A DNA stretch of 35,322 nucleotides, from assembly GCA_021781535.1 (NCBI GenBank), contig JAJXWO010000034.1, positions 1 to 35,322 on the forward strand. The letters run 5' to 3'. The notes beneath the pieces were generated by a model. The model did no database searches and had not been told where the DNA came from. It was given only the letters and a program-made list of their open reading frames with translations. The position numbers and the translations under genes are program-made. Of this stretch, positions 1 through 8,248 are shown one piece after another. The stretch comes from Deltaproteobacteria bacterium. GTDB lineage: Bacteria > Desulfobacterota > Desulfuromonadia > Geobacterales > Pseudopelobacteraceae. Numbering within the stretch: the first letter of the stretch is position 1; the number at the start of each line of letters is the position of its first letter.

Positions 1-2
1 CC

Positions 3-281
3 TGTCACAGCCGTTTCCCCATGGGATCATTGCGCATCAAGTCGCACTTGATGCTGGGACCTAATGGACAGACAACCTCCTGGGGAATCGGCGAGCATTC
101 CATCGAGGCGCGCCGGAACCTGCAGTCATGCCAGACCTGCCACCCCGAAGGCGATGTGTGTATCCAATGTCACTCCAGTGGCAAGACCAATCCTCATCCG
201 CGCAGCTGGAAATCGGGGAACATTAAAGACAGAACCAACGGCAAGATGTGCCTGAAGTGTCATCTGCCGGGAACGTATTAA
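3..281 (+). CDS. Multihaem c-type cytochrome, C-terminal part (gene enters from the left edge)
   Basis: The frame is open from the window edge. The first two visible codons read Cys-His, which fits the end of a haem-binding CxxCH whose first cysteine lies outside. Three complete CxxCH motifs follow (CQTCH, CIQCH, CLKCH), so the visible part carries at least three haems and probably a fourth. The ATG at 21 lies inside the protein and is not a convincing start, because the reading continues upstream without a stop. The product should be exported and matured in the periplasm, as for all c-type cytochromes. It ends 25 bp before the nine-haem lipoprotein gene, so the two are probably cotranscribed and work in the same extracytoplasmic electron-transfer chain. 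The haem total and the anchoring cannot be judged from this fragment. Confidence 0.85.
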   Translation, partial: CHSRFPMGSLRIKSHLMLGPNGQTTSWGIGEHSIEARRNLQSCQTCHPEGDVCIQCHSSGKTNPHPRSWKSGNIKDRTNGKMCLKCHLPGTY

Positions 282-306
282 CAACCATCAGACCAAGGAG
301 GAAGCT

Positions 307-2151
307 ATGAGTTTTAAGAAGTTAAGTATCATGCTGCTGAGTGCAGTGTCTCTGGCTGCGTTGATGAGCGGCTGCGGGTCGTCAGCTAAAGAAGGTAACA
401 CGTCCACCACTGCTCTGGATTCGGTAGCAAAAGTTGATGAGTCCACCTGCGCTCAGTGCCACGGTTCGGCCTACAATTCGCAAAGCGGCATGCCCATTTA
501 TTCCGAATATGTTCAGTCAAAGCACTTTACGCAGGGGGTTGGCTGTCAGGGTTGTCACGGCGGCGGTGCCCAGCATAACGGCGTCGGGCCGATCCCTTAT
601 ACCAACCCGGATACCGCAGGCAAGTGCTGGGGTTGCCACCAACCCGCCTTCCTCGGCAAATACAATGCAAACAAACTGCCGACCGCCATTGAAGCTGCAC
701 ACTTCACGAACATGACCGGTGCTGGCGTTCACCCTGCGATGTTTGTAAGCACTAACTTCCAGAATGGCTGCACTGCCTGCCACGAACCGCACAATCCGCT
801 ATTGGGTAAGGGTGCTGCTGAGCGCAAGGCCTGGGCGTCGTCAGGCCATGGCGATATCAATTCACCGGCATTTGCCACTGAAGACTTCAAAGAAAGCACC
901 AGCTGTATCCGTTGCCACACCTCGACAGGTTACAGCAACTTCCTGGCTAACAATTGGACCACTCCGTTCCCGTCTACAACCTGGGCAATGGCAGGTGACA
1001 CTACTCGCGAAGTCCTGACCTGCCGTACCTGTCATGTCAATGACAGCTTTACTGTCAAGTCTGCTCCTGCTTTCGTAGCTCCATACAACAACAACAAAAA
1101 TCCAAAAACCTTCCCGAGTGCCAGCAAGAGCAATCTCTGCATCGCCTGCCATTCAGGTCGTGAAAGTTCCGACACCATTGAGTCGGTCACCGACTTCACC
1201 AATGCAGGCTTCAAAAACTCGCATTACAAGGCTGGTGCTGCGCTGATGTATATGGCATCTGGTTTTGATAACTTCACGAGTGCCACAACCAAGATCGGGA
1301 CGACGACCTATCAGAAAACCATGACTCCCGACAATGTTTCCGTTCCGACCTATGGCATCGCCGGTGGCGTTACCTCGACCCACCGCAAGCTGGGTACCAC
1401 ACTAATCAACGGTGATGGCCACAATCCTGCTGTCTTCGTGCCAGGTTCGTTTGATGACAACGGGCCGTGCGTTACCTGCCACCTGAATGCTAATGGTGCC
1501 CCTACCGGTAACGACCCTGCTACTGGCAGACGCCCTGCCACTGGTCACAGCTGGCAAATTGACGGCAACGCCTTCACTCAGGTTTGTATCAACTGCCACA
1601 CATCGGAACAGGGCGTGACCCTGACCGCTGACAACTTCCAGACCGCCTTCCTGGAAGAGCAGGCTGCTGGATTCACGGATGCGCTGGGTCTCATCCAGAA
1701 TCAGTTACTAACCAAGTACAATATCAGTTACAATGCTGACGCCTATCCCTACTTCTATGACGAGCTCCTGCCGTTGAAAAATGGCAGCAAGCAACAGGTT
1801 AAGGACTGGACCCGCGGCACGAAAAACCAAGTATACGGCAAGCGGTTGATGGGCGCAGCCTTTAACCTGAACATGCTGACTAAAGATGCAGGTGCCTATG
1901 TTCATGCCCGCACCTACGTTCGCAGACTGGTTTATGACTCAATAGACTGGCTCGATGACAACAACATGAACTTCTCGACAGGTGCAACAGCCCTGACTGC
2001 CTTACCGGCAGTGTACACCAAGGGCAGCAGCGCCTACACCGGTGGGGCCCCCTATGCCGGTGGCACACTTACTACGGGCACCACTGCCTCAATGGCATAC
2101 CTTATTGGCTGGACCGGGACTGGTGCCTGGAGCACTCCTGAGCGTCCGTAA
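307..2151 (+). CDS. Nine-haem c-type cytochrome lipoprotein
   Basis: This 614-residue protein begins with a basic, hydrophobic signal ending in an MSGC lipobox (Cys at about residue 23), so it is probably lipid-anchored. Nine CxxCH motifs are visible in order: CAQCH, CQGCH, CWGCH, CTACH, CIRCH, CRTCH, CIACH, CVTCH and CINCH. The haems occupy roughly residues 45-435. The last 170 or so residues have no haem motif, and their tail is rich in Gly, Thr and Ala. An AAGGAGG sequence ending 5 nt before the ATG sets the start. It follows another cytochrome by 25 bp and is closed by a strong terminator. Multihaem lipoproteins of this kind in Geobacterales usually serve extracellular electron transfer at the outer membrane. 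I do not recognise it as a specific named Omc protein, and membrane location is inferred from the lipobox only. Confidence 0.9.
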   Translation: MSFKKLSIMLLSAVSLAALMSGCGSSAKEGNTSTTALDSVAKVDESTCAQCHGSAYNSQSGMPIYSEYVQSKHFTQGVGCQGCHGGGAQHNGVGPIPYTNPDTAGKCWGCHQPAFLGKYNANKLPTAIEAAHFTNMTGAGVHPAMFVSTNFQNGCTACHEPHNPLLGKGAAERKAWASSGHGDINSPAFATEDFKESTSCIRCHTSTGYSNFLANNWTTPFPSTTWAMAGDTTREVLTCRTCHVNDSFTVKSAPAFVAPYNNNKNPKTFPSASKSNLCIACHSGRESSDTIESVTDFTNAGFKNSHYKAGAALMYMASGFDNFTSATTKIGTTTYQKTMTPDNVSVPTYGIAGGVTSTHRKLGTTLINGDGHNPAVFVPGSFDDNGPCVTCHLNANGAPTGNDPATGRRPATGHSWQIDGNAFTQVCINCHTSEQGVTLTADNFQTAFLEEQAAGFTDALGLIQNQLLTKYNISYNADAYPYFYDELLPLKNGSKQQVKDWTRGTKNQVYGKRLMGAAFNLNMLTKDAGAYVHARTYVRRLVYDSIDWLDDNNMNFSTGATALTALPAVYTKGSSAYTGGAPYAGGTLTTGTTASMAYLIGWTGTGAWSTPERP

Positions 2152-2184
2152 AACCTAGTGTAAGTCTATGATGCAGTACTTTTG

Positions 2185-2213
2185 CCCCGCCTCGAAAGAG
2201 GCGGGGTTTTTTT
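2185..2213 (+). terminator. Intrinsic terminator after the nine-haem cytochrome
   Basis: A perfect 9-bp GC-rich stem (CCCCGCCTC at 2185-2193 with GAGGCGGGG at 2198-2206) closes a GAAA tetraloop and is followed by seven T residues (2207-2213). This ends the cytochrome transcript and separates it from the next gene. Confidence 0.92.
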
Positions 2214-2323
2214 AGCGGTATGCCTGGGCGAATGTCTGCTAACATCTTACCGAAGAAGAAATACTGTGATGGTTTCGCTGTAACTCTGAATGATGCATCG
2301 ATAAATCAAACAAAGGGAATTAT

Positions 2324-3091
2324 ATGATAAAAAACCTGCTCCTGCTTGCCTCACTTCTCGTGTTCATGTCTGTAGCCGTTCCAGCCGTGGAAGCATTCGC
2401 CCAAAAAGGGCAACCGTCCACGGGTTCAGGGGCAAAAGCCTCGAAAAAGGCCGAACCTGTAAGCGGCAAGATCCTTGAGACCATGAACAGCGGTGGCTAC
2501 AGCTATATTCATCTGCAAAAAAAGAACGGCGACAAGGTTTGGGTCGCCGTGATGGAAACGCAGGTGAAGGTTGGTAGCCAGATGAGCTTCAATCCGGGGC
2601 TGGTGATGTCCAATTTTGAGAGTAAGGGGTTGAAGCGTACCTTCGACAAGATCATATTCTCGGACGGGCAGGCAAAGCCGGCTTTGGCCGTCACAAATTC
2701 CGGTCTCAAAAAAATGCCGGCAGTCTCCCCCGGAAGCAAGGGTTCCACCACCGCCAAAGAGAAGAAAATATCAGTCAAAAAGGCAACCGGCGCCAATGCA
2801 ATCACCGTCGAAGAGGCGTTTAAAAACAGCGCTAAACTTGACAAGAAAAAGGTTGTTGTCAGGGGCAAGATTGTCAAGGTGTCGTCTGGCATCTTGAAAA
2901 AAAATTGGATTCATATCCAGGATGGTACCGGTTCTCAAACAAAGGGCACCTATGATTTGGTCTGCACCTCCAAGGATATGGCAGCCATGGGTGATATAGT
3001 CACAGTCAGCGGTACGTTGGCCAAAGACCGCGACTTTGGCGGGGGGTACCGTTACAACGCCATCATCGAGAATGCAAAGTTTAAAAAATAA
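2324..3091 (+). CDS. Exported protein with an SGGY module and a C-terminal OB-fold-like domain
   Basis: A 255-residue protein with an N-terminal hydrophobic signal peptide, likely cleaved near the AFA at about residues 24-26. Two domains follow. Residues about 47-115 contain GKILETMNSGGYSYIHL and end in LKRTFDKIIF; the same module recurs in the lipoprotein at 4461. Residues about 160-255 (beginning ITVEEAFKNS, with VVVRGKIVKVS, NWIHIQDGTG and GDIVTVSGTL) look like the small OB-fold ('tRNA_anti-like') domain seen in exported bacterial proteins. A Lys/Ser-rich linker separates them. AAAGGGA at 2312-2318 supports the ATG. No catalytic residues are apparent. A binding role in the periplasm is a guess. 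The neighbouring cytochromes and a second SGGY protein suggest an envelope redox context. Confidence 0.75.
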   Translation: MIKNLLLLASLLVFMSVAVPAVEAFAQKGQPSTGSGAKASKKAEPVSGKILETMNSGGYSYIHLQKKNGDKVWVAVMETQVKVGSQMSFNPGLVMSNFESKGLKRTFDKIIFSDGQAKPALAVTNSGLKKMPAVSPGSKGSTTAKEKKISVKKATGANAITVEEAFKNSAKLDKKKVVVRGKIVKVSSGILKKNWIHIQDGTGSQTKGTYDLVCTSKDMAAMGDIVTVSGTLAKDRDFGGGYRYNAIIENAKFKK

Positions 3092-3120
3092 CCGTAGGGA
3101 CGGGTCGCGTGAATAGCCTG

Positions 3121-3149
3121 TTGACAGCAGCATTTTCTGATGAAATAAA
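3121..3149 (+). promoter_or_regulatory. Possible sigma70 promoter for the DUF3108 gene
   Basis: A consensus -35 TTGACA (3121-3126) is followed after 17 bp by AATAAA (3144-3149), which matches the -10 consensus at four of six positions. Transcription would begin about 35 bp before the ATG at 3193. The -10 is imperfect, so this is a candidate only. Confidence 0.4.
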
Positions 3150-3192
3150 ACTTTTACGCACATAGTAACGTTAATAACGAGATATCAAGCAG

Positions 3193-4341
3193 ATGAATAT
3201 ACATCCAAACAAGATCCGTACATTTTCTACCTTTATCGGTTTGTCAATTTTGGTGCATCTGCTCGTACTGTTTTCGTTGGGACGGTTCGGGAACTACCAT
3301 TTTAGCCCGCCAGTCAACCCGCTACAGGCCGTAATGGTTGACTTGATAAAGCATCGTAATTGCGTCGCTCCGGTTACGAACCCTGTCGGCCAGAAGAGCA
3401 ACCTTGCAGACAAAGATGTGGAAGATGCAACCAATGCAGGGAGCCATGCCCCGGTACAGGGCGAGGAGGTGAGTGCACCTCCGGCAGTGCTGGAGAAGAG
3501 CCTGGTCGAACAGAAGCCTGTTAAGCCTGCGGTCGTTGGCACGGAAGAAAATGACACTATTGCCCGGAGCATAGAACCGACAAAAAAACCGCAACCCGCT
3601 ACCCCACGACATGCTCTCTTCGCAATTACTCCCCCATTAAGAAATGCTGGGGAATTTCTGGTATCTGAAAATGAAAAACTCTCATATCTGGTCAGCCTGC
3701 AGGGCCTTCCGGTGGGAAGCATGGATCTGGAGGCAAAGAACAAAAACGGTGAGGTCTGGATTACTCTGAGAACGAAGTCAAATACCGCCCTGTCAAGCAT
3801 ATACCCTGTCGATGACATCATTGAGACCAGGCACATTGGCGGCAATTTTATTATTACCAACGTCAAGCAGCAGGAGGGCAGTTTTAGTAGCGACATCGGT
3901 TTTACTATCTCTTTGCGGGAGAAGCGCGTATTCTGGATCGACCGTACCCGGAAGCGATACTCAAATGAAACAGTCCCGACCAGTGACGTGCTTGATACCC
4001 TCTCCTCATTCTATTATCTCCGAAACCGGACGCTACAGATCGGCAAAACTGAAATACTGCATATTTACGACGGTGATACCTTTGCTCCCGTGCCGATTGA
4101 AATAGTGCGACAGGAGCAGATTAGGCTCCGTAATTTTAAGAAGGTGGATACCTTGTTGCTGCGTCATGTCCAGCAGAAAGGCGTGATTTTTAAGAGGACA
4201 GGAGATATGCTGATCTGGGTCACCAACGATGAGAACAGGGTGCCGGTGAAGTTGAAAACCTCTACTCAGTTGGGAAATGTGACCATGGAACTGGTCTCGG
4301 CTGAATCGCAACGCTTTGACAATCCAGAAACAAAAAAATAG
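3193..4341 (+). CDS. Membrane-anchored DUF3108 protein with a TonB-like N-terminus
   Basis: A 382-residue protein in three parts. Residues about 10-32 form one transmembrane helix (TFIGLSILVHLLVLFSL), similar in style to the N-terminus of TonB. Residues about 60-140 are a Pro/Glu/Lys/Val-rich, probably extended periplasmic linker. Residues about 155-370 match the DUF3108 pattern: a beta-rich domain starting LSYLVSLQGLPVGSMDLEA, with DVLDTLSSFYYLRN and LLLRHVQQKGVIFKRTGDMLIWVTNDENRVPVKLK. DUF3108 proteins are usually exported and of unknown function; a beta-barrel or lipid-transfer-like fold has been suggested for relatives. The ribosome-binding site is weak. It lies between two SGGY-module proteins in the same direction. 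A true TonB role is unlikely because the C-terminal domain is not TonB-like. Confidence 0.75.
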   Translation: MNIHPNKIRTFSTFIGLSILVHLLVLFSLGRFGNYHFSPPVNPLQAVMVDLIKHRNCVAPVTNPVGQKSNLADKDVEDATNAGSHAPVQGEEVSAPPAVLEKSLVEQKPVKPAVVGTEENDTIARSIEPTKKPQPATPRHALFAITPPLRNAGEFLVSENEKLSYLVSLQGLPVGSMDLEAKNKNGEVWITLRTKSNTALSSIYPVDDIIETRHIGGNFIITNVKQQEGSFSSDIGFTISLREKRVFWIDRTRKRYSNETVPTSDVLDTLSSFYYLRNRTLQIGKTEILHIYDGDTFAPVPIEIVRQEQIRLRNFKKVDTLLLRHVQQKGVIFKRTGDMLIWVTNDENRVPVKLKTSTQLGNVTMELVSAESQRFDNPETKK

Positions 4342-4359
4342 TTTTTCACTGTGCATCTC

Positions 4360-4377
4360 ATTCCACATGGGTGGAAT
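4360..4377 (+). terminator. Weak hairpin after the DUF3108 gene
   Basis: A 7-bp stem (ATTCCAC with GTGGAAT) encloses ATGG. A CTTTTTG tract follows 8 bp downstream rather than directly, so this is at best an attenuator between the DUF3108 gene and the lipoprotein gene. Confidence 0.3.
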
Positions 4378-4460
4378 CCGGGTGCTTTTTGTACATTTTG
4401 AGTTGGATTAGCTTCCAAAAACGTGGTAAAAATAAAAAACTCGAATTAAGGTGGATACTG

Positions 4461-4877
4461 ATGAATAAAAATATTTTGTTACTGCTCGCTGTTGCAGCAC
4501 TCGCCATTGCAGGGTGCAGGGATAAACCGAAGACTGAAGCAATACCTGCCCAGCAGGGGCAATTGCCGGCTGGTCACCCCAGTATAACCCCTGGTAGCAC
4601 TGATCCGCATGTGGGGATGAAGGCTCAGGAGATACCGTCCGGATCAGGTAAAAAAGGGACGGTGACTCAAACTATGGATTCCGGTGGTTATACCTATGTG
4701 GAGGCTGCAGACGAAAAAGGCCAGAAAACATGGTTGGCTCTACCTGAATTTAAAGTTGCGGTGGGTGACAAGATCGAATATCCTGACAATCCTCCGATGA
4801 TTAAGTTCAAGAGTAAGACTCTTAATAAAACGTTTGATAAAATTCTGTTTGTACCTGGCATAAGAATAGAGAAATAA
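4461..4877 (+). CDS. Small lipoprotein with an SGGY module
   Basis: The ATG at 4461 is chosen because AAGGTGG sits 6 nt upstream and the product then starts with a proper lipoprotein signal (hydrophobic stretch ending AIAGC, Cys at about residue 17). An upstream in-frame ATG at 4371 would bury this signal behind 30 residues. The 138-residue product has a Pro/Gly-rich linker and then one module, about residues 55-135: GTVTQTMDSGGYTYVEA, a KTWLALPEFKVAVGDKIEY strand pair, and LNKTFDKILFVPG. This module is clearly related to the one in the 255-residue exported protein at 2324. Its fold is probably a small beta barrel and its function is unknown. A perfect terminator hairpin follows directly. Confidence 0.78.
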   Translation: MNKNILLLLAVAALAIAGCRDKPKTEAIPAQQGQLPAGHPSITPGSTDPHVGMKAQEIPSGSGKKGTVTQTMDSGGYTYVEAADEKGQKTWLALPEFKVAVGDKIEYPDNPPMIKFKSKTLNKTFDKILFVPGIRIEK

Positions 4878-4901
4878 AAATAGTGATTCATGGTGTAATA
4901 C

Positions 4902-4933
4902 AAAAACGGGACCCAGAGCAGGGTCCCGTTTTT
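4902..4933 (+). terminator. Strong bidirectional terminator
   Basis: A perfect 13-bp stem (AAAAACGGGACCC at 4902-4914, GGGTCCCGTTTTT at 4921-4933) with a 6-nt loop. The T tract on one strand and A tract on the other allow termination in both directions. It isolates the envelope cluster from the following ATPase operon. Confidence 0.93.
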
Positions 4934-4976
4934 GCGCGTTTGCCACGTCTGGCAGCTAGTATGCTTCCTACCCGTC

Positions 4977-5011
4977 TTTACAAATTGTAAATCAAATTGA
5001 CAATTTGTAAA
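4977..5011 (+). promoter_or_regulatory. Paired operator-like inverted repeats upstream of the ATPase operon
   Basis: TTTACAAATTG (4977-4987) and its exact complement CAATTTGTAAA (5001-5011) form an 11-bp inverted repeat with a 13-bp spacer. Each arm also sits in its own odd palindrome: TTTACAAATTGTAAA (4977-4991) and TTGACAATTTGTAAA (4997-5011). The two 15-mers have centres 20 bp apart, about two helical turns. A TTGACA (4997-5002), usable as a -35 element, is embedded in the second. This looks like a pair of repressor sites ahead of the gene at 5031. The hairpin is AT-rich with no T tract, so it is not a terminator. Confidence 0.6.
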
Positions 5012-5030
5012 TTAGTGATAGGGTGTTGAT

Positions 5031-6215
5031 ATGATCAAGCGCGAAGCAGAAGATACCGTATTGAACTTAGCCAAAGGCTTCCCGTTTGTGGCCGTTACCG
5101 GACCTCGGCAATCCGGCAAGACAACGCTTGTTCGGGGCGCTTTTCCCGGCAAGCCGTATATCTCTCTGGAAGATCCTGATGCACGCGAATTTGCGGATTC
5201 CGACCCGCGCGGTTTTTTGGCACGCTACCCGGATGGAGCTATTCTTGATGAGGCTCAGCGGTGCCCACACCTGTTTTCTTATCTTCAGACTATTTCCGAT
5301 CTTGACGGCAGGCAGGGCCTCTATGTCTTAACCGGATCACAGCAGTTTGGCCTTCTTTCTGGTATTACCCAGTCTCTCGCCGGCAGGGTCGGCATGGTTC
5401 AGCTTCTGCCGTTTTCTTCCGGGGAGCTGAAATCGGTTGGTTTGCTCGGAACCTCGATTGATACTGTAATGCTGCGGGGAATGTACCCGCCGCTCTATGA
5501 CCGTCCGTTGACAACAGAACAATGGTTTCCGGGATATGTGGCTACATATCTGGAACGCGATGTCCGGCAAATGCTTAATGTTAATGATCTCTCGTCATTT
5601 CAGCGGTTTGTGCGCCTTTGTGCCGGACGTACAGGACAGTTACTCAATCTCTCCTCTCTGTCCAATGATTGTGGAATTACGCATAACACTGCAAAATCAT
5701 GGCTTTCAATACTGGAAGCAAGCTATATTGTACACGTGCTGCAACCGCACCACAAAAATTTCAATAAGCGCCTGGTAAAGACCCCTAAGCTGTATTTTTA
5801 TGATACCGGACTGCTTGCTTGGCTATTGGGGATACAGAACGAATCCCAGTTGATGTTGCACCCCCAGAGAGGTGCAATCTTTGAGGCATGGATTGTGACG
5901 GAGTTGCTCAAAGCCCGCTTTAATGGAGGCTTGGCATCTAATCTGTTTTTCTGGCGGGACAATACAGGCAACGAAATTGATGTTTTAATCGACAAGGGAC
6001 TCATTCTGGAACCGGTGGAAATTAAATCGGGCCAAACTATTACAGCAGACTCTTTTGTCGGGCTGCGCAAGTTTTGCGCGTTAGCTGGCGAAACGGCAGG
6101 ACGAGCCCGACTCTTGTATGGCGGTAGTGAGCGGCAAATTAGACAGGATGTGGATGTAGTGCCTTGGACAGATGTTGCAGCCGTAGGAAAAATGGTTGAG
6201 GACGCTCCGCAATGA
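5031..6215 (+). CDS. AAA-type ATPase with a C-terminal DUF4143 domain
   Basis: This 394-residue protein has a Walker A motif GPRQSGKTT (residues 24-32), a Walker B-like AILDEAQ (70-76) and the sensor segment LTGSQQF, as in the P-loop ATPase group related to archaeal 'AAA_14' proteins. The C-terminal half (about 200-390) matches the DUF4143 pattern: KTPKLYFYDTGLLAWLLGI, then GAIFEAWIVTELLKA, FWRDNTGNEIDVLID and PVEIKSG, which resembles a PD-(D/E)xK nuclease-like core (E..., D, E-x-K). Such proteins are scattered accessory genes whose role is unclear. An AGGG sits 7 nt before the ATG. The stop overlaps the next start (ATGA), so translation of this gene and the glycosyltransferase gene is coupled. 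Confidence 0.88.
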   Translation: MIKREAEDTVLNLAKGFPFVAVTGPRQSGKTTLVRGAFPGKPYISLEDPDAREFADSDPRGFLARYPDGAILDEAQRCPHLFSYLQTISDLDGRQGLYVLTGSQQFGLLSGITQSLAGRVGMVQLLPFSSGELKSVGLLGTSIDTVMLRGMYPPLYDRPLTTEQWFPGYVATYLERDVRQMLNVNDLSSFQRFVRLCAGRTGQLLNLSSLSNDCGITHNTAKSWLSILEASYIVHVLQPHHKNFNKRLVKTPKLYFYDTGLLAWLLGIQNESQLMLHPQRGAIFEAWIVTELLKARFNGGLASNLFFWRDNTGNEIDVLIDKGLILEPVEIKSGQTITADSFVGLRKFCALAGETAGRARLLYGGSERQIRQDVDVVPWTDVAAVGKMVEDAPQ

Positions 6216-7153
6216 AAAAAGTAATCTTCTACATATTCCTGGCGATCACCGTCTACCTGGTTTATATCGCCGTTTCCTTGGCGCTGATGCCGCCGGTCTC
6301 CGGCCTGGCAGACAAAAAATTCAACACGACCATCCAGGTAAAGGACTGGCATGGTAACTACCACCCGTTTGTGGTCGGCCCGAAAAACCGCTATTGGACG
6401 CCGTCCGGGCGTATTCCGGCCGAAATGAAGTGGGCGGTGATTCTGGCGGAGGACTCCAACTTCTACAAGCATGAAGGGTTTGATGTCAAGGCGATAAAAA
6501 ATGCCATCAAATATGATCTGGAAAAGAAAAGCCTGAAGCGGGGCGCTTCGACAATTACCCAACAGGCAGCGAAGAACCTGTTCCTGTCGCGGGAAAAAAC
6601 TATTACCCGCAAGTTGAAAGAGATCTACCTGGCGTACCGGATGGAGCAGGAGTTGACGAAGGGGCGCATTATCGAGTTGTATCTGAACGTGGTTGAACTG
6701 GGGCCGATGATCTACGGTATCGGCCACGGGGCAGAGTATTATTTTGGCAAGCCGGCTTCGGCACTGACGCCGCGCGAATGCGCTTTTCTGGCCGCCATGC
6801 TCCCTGGTCCGCGTCTGGCGTATAATCCCTACAAAAACTTGCATAAGGTGCTCAAGCGCTCCGATATGATTCTGCGCCTGCTGCGGCAAAAAGGTGTTCT
6901 TGATGCGGGCGAGTATCAGACCGCTCTGGCCGAATCGCCCAACGTCGGCCGTTTGCAGAAGAAGGTTGATAAGGTGATCAGCACGCCACCAGTCTTTACT
7001 GAGCCGTCATCAGCCAAACAGGAGCAGGAGCCCGTTGAAAAACCGGCTGAAGTTGAAGGGGAAAAGAAAGAAGAGACCGGTGACGCACCACCGCCTCAAG
7101 ACGTTGCACCTGTGCCGACTATTCCGAATGAGAATCAGAGTGACATTAAATGA
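6212..7153 (+). CDS. mtgA: Monofunctional peptidoglycan glycosyltransferase (GT51)
   Basis: A 313-residue protein with an N-terminal membrane helix (residues about 3-25) and a glycosyltransferase family 51 domain. It shows the catalytic [12 protein letters not shown] motif (Glu80), then [17 protein letters not shown] and [12 protein letters not shown], all diagnostic of the family that polymerises lipid II into glycan strands at the outer face of the cytoplasmic membrane. No transpeptidase domain follows, so this is the monofunctional type. It is longer than usual for MtgA because of a Pro/Glu/Lys-rich tail of about 55 residues that is probably disordered in the periplasm. The start overlaps the ATPase stop and the stop overlaps the rlmN start, both as ATGA, which indicates one coupled operon. 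Confidence 0.9.
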   Translation: MKKVIFYIFLAITVYLVYIAVSLALMPPVSGLADKKFNTTIQVKDWHGNYHPFVVGPKNRYWTPSGRIPAEMKWAVILAEDSNFYKHEGFDVKAIKNAIKYDLEKKSLKRGASTITQQAAKNLFLSREKTITRKLKEIYLAYRMEQELTKGRIIELYLNVVELGPMIYGIGHGAEYYFGKPASALTPRECAFLAAMLPGPRLAYNPYKNLHKVLKRSDMILRLLRQKGVLDAGEYQTALAESPNVGRLQKKVDKVISTPPVFTEPSSAKQEQEPVEKPAEVEGEKKEETGDAPPPQDVAPVPTIPNENQSDIK

Positions 7154-8214
7154 ATCATAAAGTTGACCTTAAAAACCTGACCTTGCCGGCTCTTGAACAA
7201 TTTCTCCAGGGGCAGGGAAAAGAACGCTTTCGTGCCCTCCAGGTATTTAAATGGATGTATCAGCATGATGTCCGCAGTTTTGAGGAGATGACCAATATCT
7301 CCAAGGAGCTGCGGGCCGAGCTGGCCGAAACAGCATATATCAGCAACTTGGAAGCCGAGGCTGTGGAAGTGGGAAGTGACGGGACGCGTAAATACCTCTT
7401 CAATCTGGGAGACGGTCATGCGGTCGAATCGGTGCTGATTCCGATCGAGGGGCGCAATACTGTGTGTATTTCATCCCAGGTCGGCTGTGCCATGGCGTGC
7501 GAGTTTTGCCTGACCGGCACCTTCAAGCTGACCCGCAACCTGACCACGGCCGAGATTGTCAACCAGATCATGGCCGTCAGGCGTGATGTGCGTGAAAGCG
7601 GCGAGGAAATACGCAACATCGTCATGATGGGGATGGGCGAGCCGCTGCATAATCTTGATAATGTTATCCCGGCAATCCAGATCATGATCGACGGCAACGG
7701 TCTGCAGCTCTCCAACCGGCGGGTGACGGTCTCTACTTGTGGCCTGGTGCCGGAGATGGAGCGATTGGGGCGGGAAATACCGAACGTCAATCTGGCGGTG
7801 TCACTTAATGCCACGACAGACGAACTGCGCAACCGGATCATGCCGGTCAATCGGCGTTACCCGATCAAGGAGCTGCTTCAGGCCTGCCGCGAGTTCCCGC
7901 TTCCCGGTCGTCGTAAGGTCACCTTCGAATATGTGATGATGGGGGGGGTAAATGATTCGCTGGATGATGCCAAGCGGCTGCTGAGGCTGATCAGTGATAT
8001 TCCCAACAAGGTCAACCTGATCCCGTTCAATGAACATGAAGGGTGCGGCTTCAAGGCCCCCACCCAGGCTGCCATTGATGCGTTCCACACCTATTTGATT
8101 GACCGCCATGTGACGGTCATTACCCGCGACAGCCGGGGAGGGGATATCTCCGCCGCGTGCGGGCAGTTGAAGGGGAAACTGGAGAAAAAAAGCGGATCTC
8201 CAGACGGAGAGTGA
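7150..8214 (+). CDS. rlmN: Dual-specificity 23S rRNA/tRNA adenine-C2 methyltransferase
   Basis: A 354-residue radical-SAM enzyme that methylates C2 of A2503 in 23S rRNA and A37 of some tRNAs. The CxxxCxxC iron-sulfur motif is CAMACEFC (Cys113, 117, 120), followed by the family signature [11 protein letters not shown] and the C-terminal [11 protein letters not shown], whose Cys337 corresponds to the cysteine that resolves the protein-RNA intermediate. Its length is normal for the family. It starts within the mtgA stop (ATGA) and is closed by a strong hairpin. Coupling to mtgA seems to be positional rather than functional. Confidence 0.95.
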   Translation: MNHKVDLKNLTLPALEQFLQGQGKERFRALQVFKWMYQHDVRSFEEMTNISKELRAELAETAYISNLEAEAVEVGSDGTRKYLFNLGDGHAVESVLIPIEGRNTVCISSQVGCAMACEFCLTGTFKLTRNLTTAEIVNQIMAVRRDVRESGEEIRNIVMMGMGEPLHNLDNVIPAIQIMIDGNGLQLSNRRVTVSTCGLVPEMERLGREIPNVNLAVSLNATTDELRNRIMPVNRRYPIKELLQACREFPLPGRRKVTFEYVMMGGVNDSLDDAKRLLRLISDIPNKVNLIPFNEHEGCGFKAPTQAAIDAFHTYLIDRHVTVITRDSRGGDISAACGQLKGKLEKKSGSPDGE

Positions 8215-8248
8215 AGACGAAAATCCTCGACAGGATGAGCAGAAACAA

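Noticed and set aside
5798..6889. Open frame on the minus strand spanning the ATPase and mtgA
   Set aside because: It crosses two confident plus-strand genes and shows no domain pattern.
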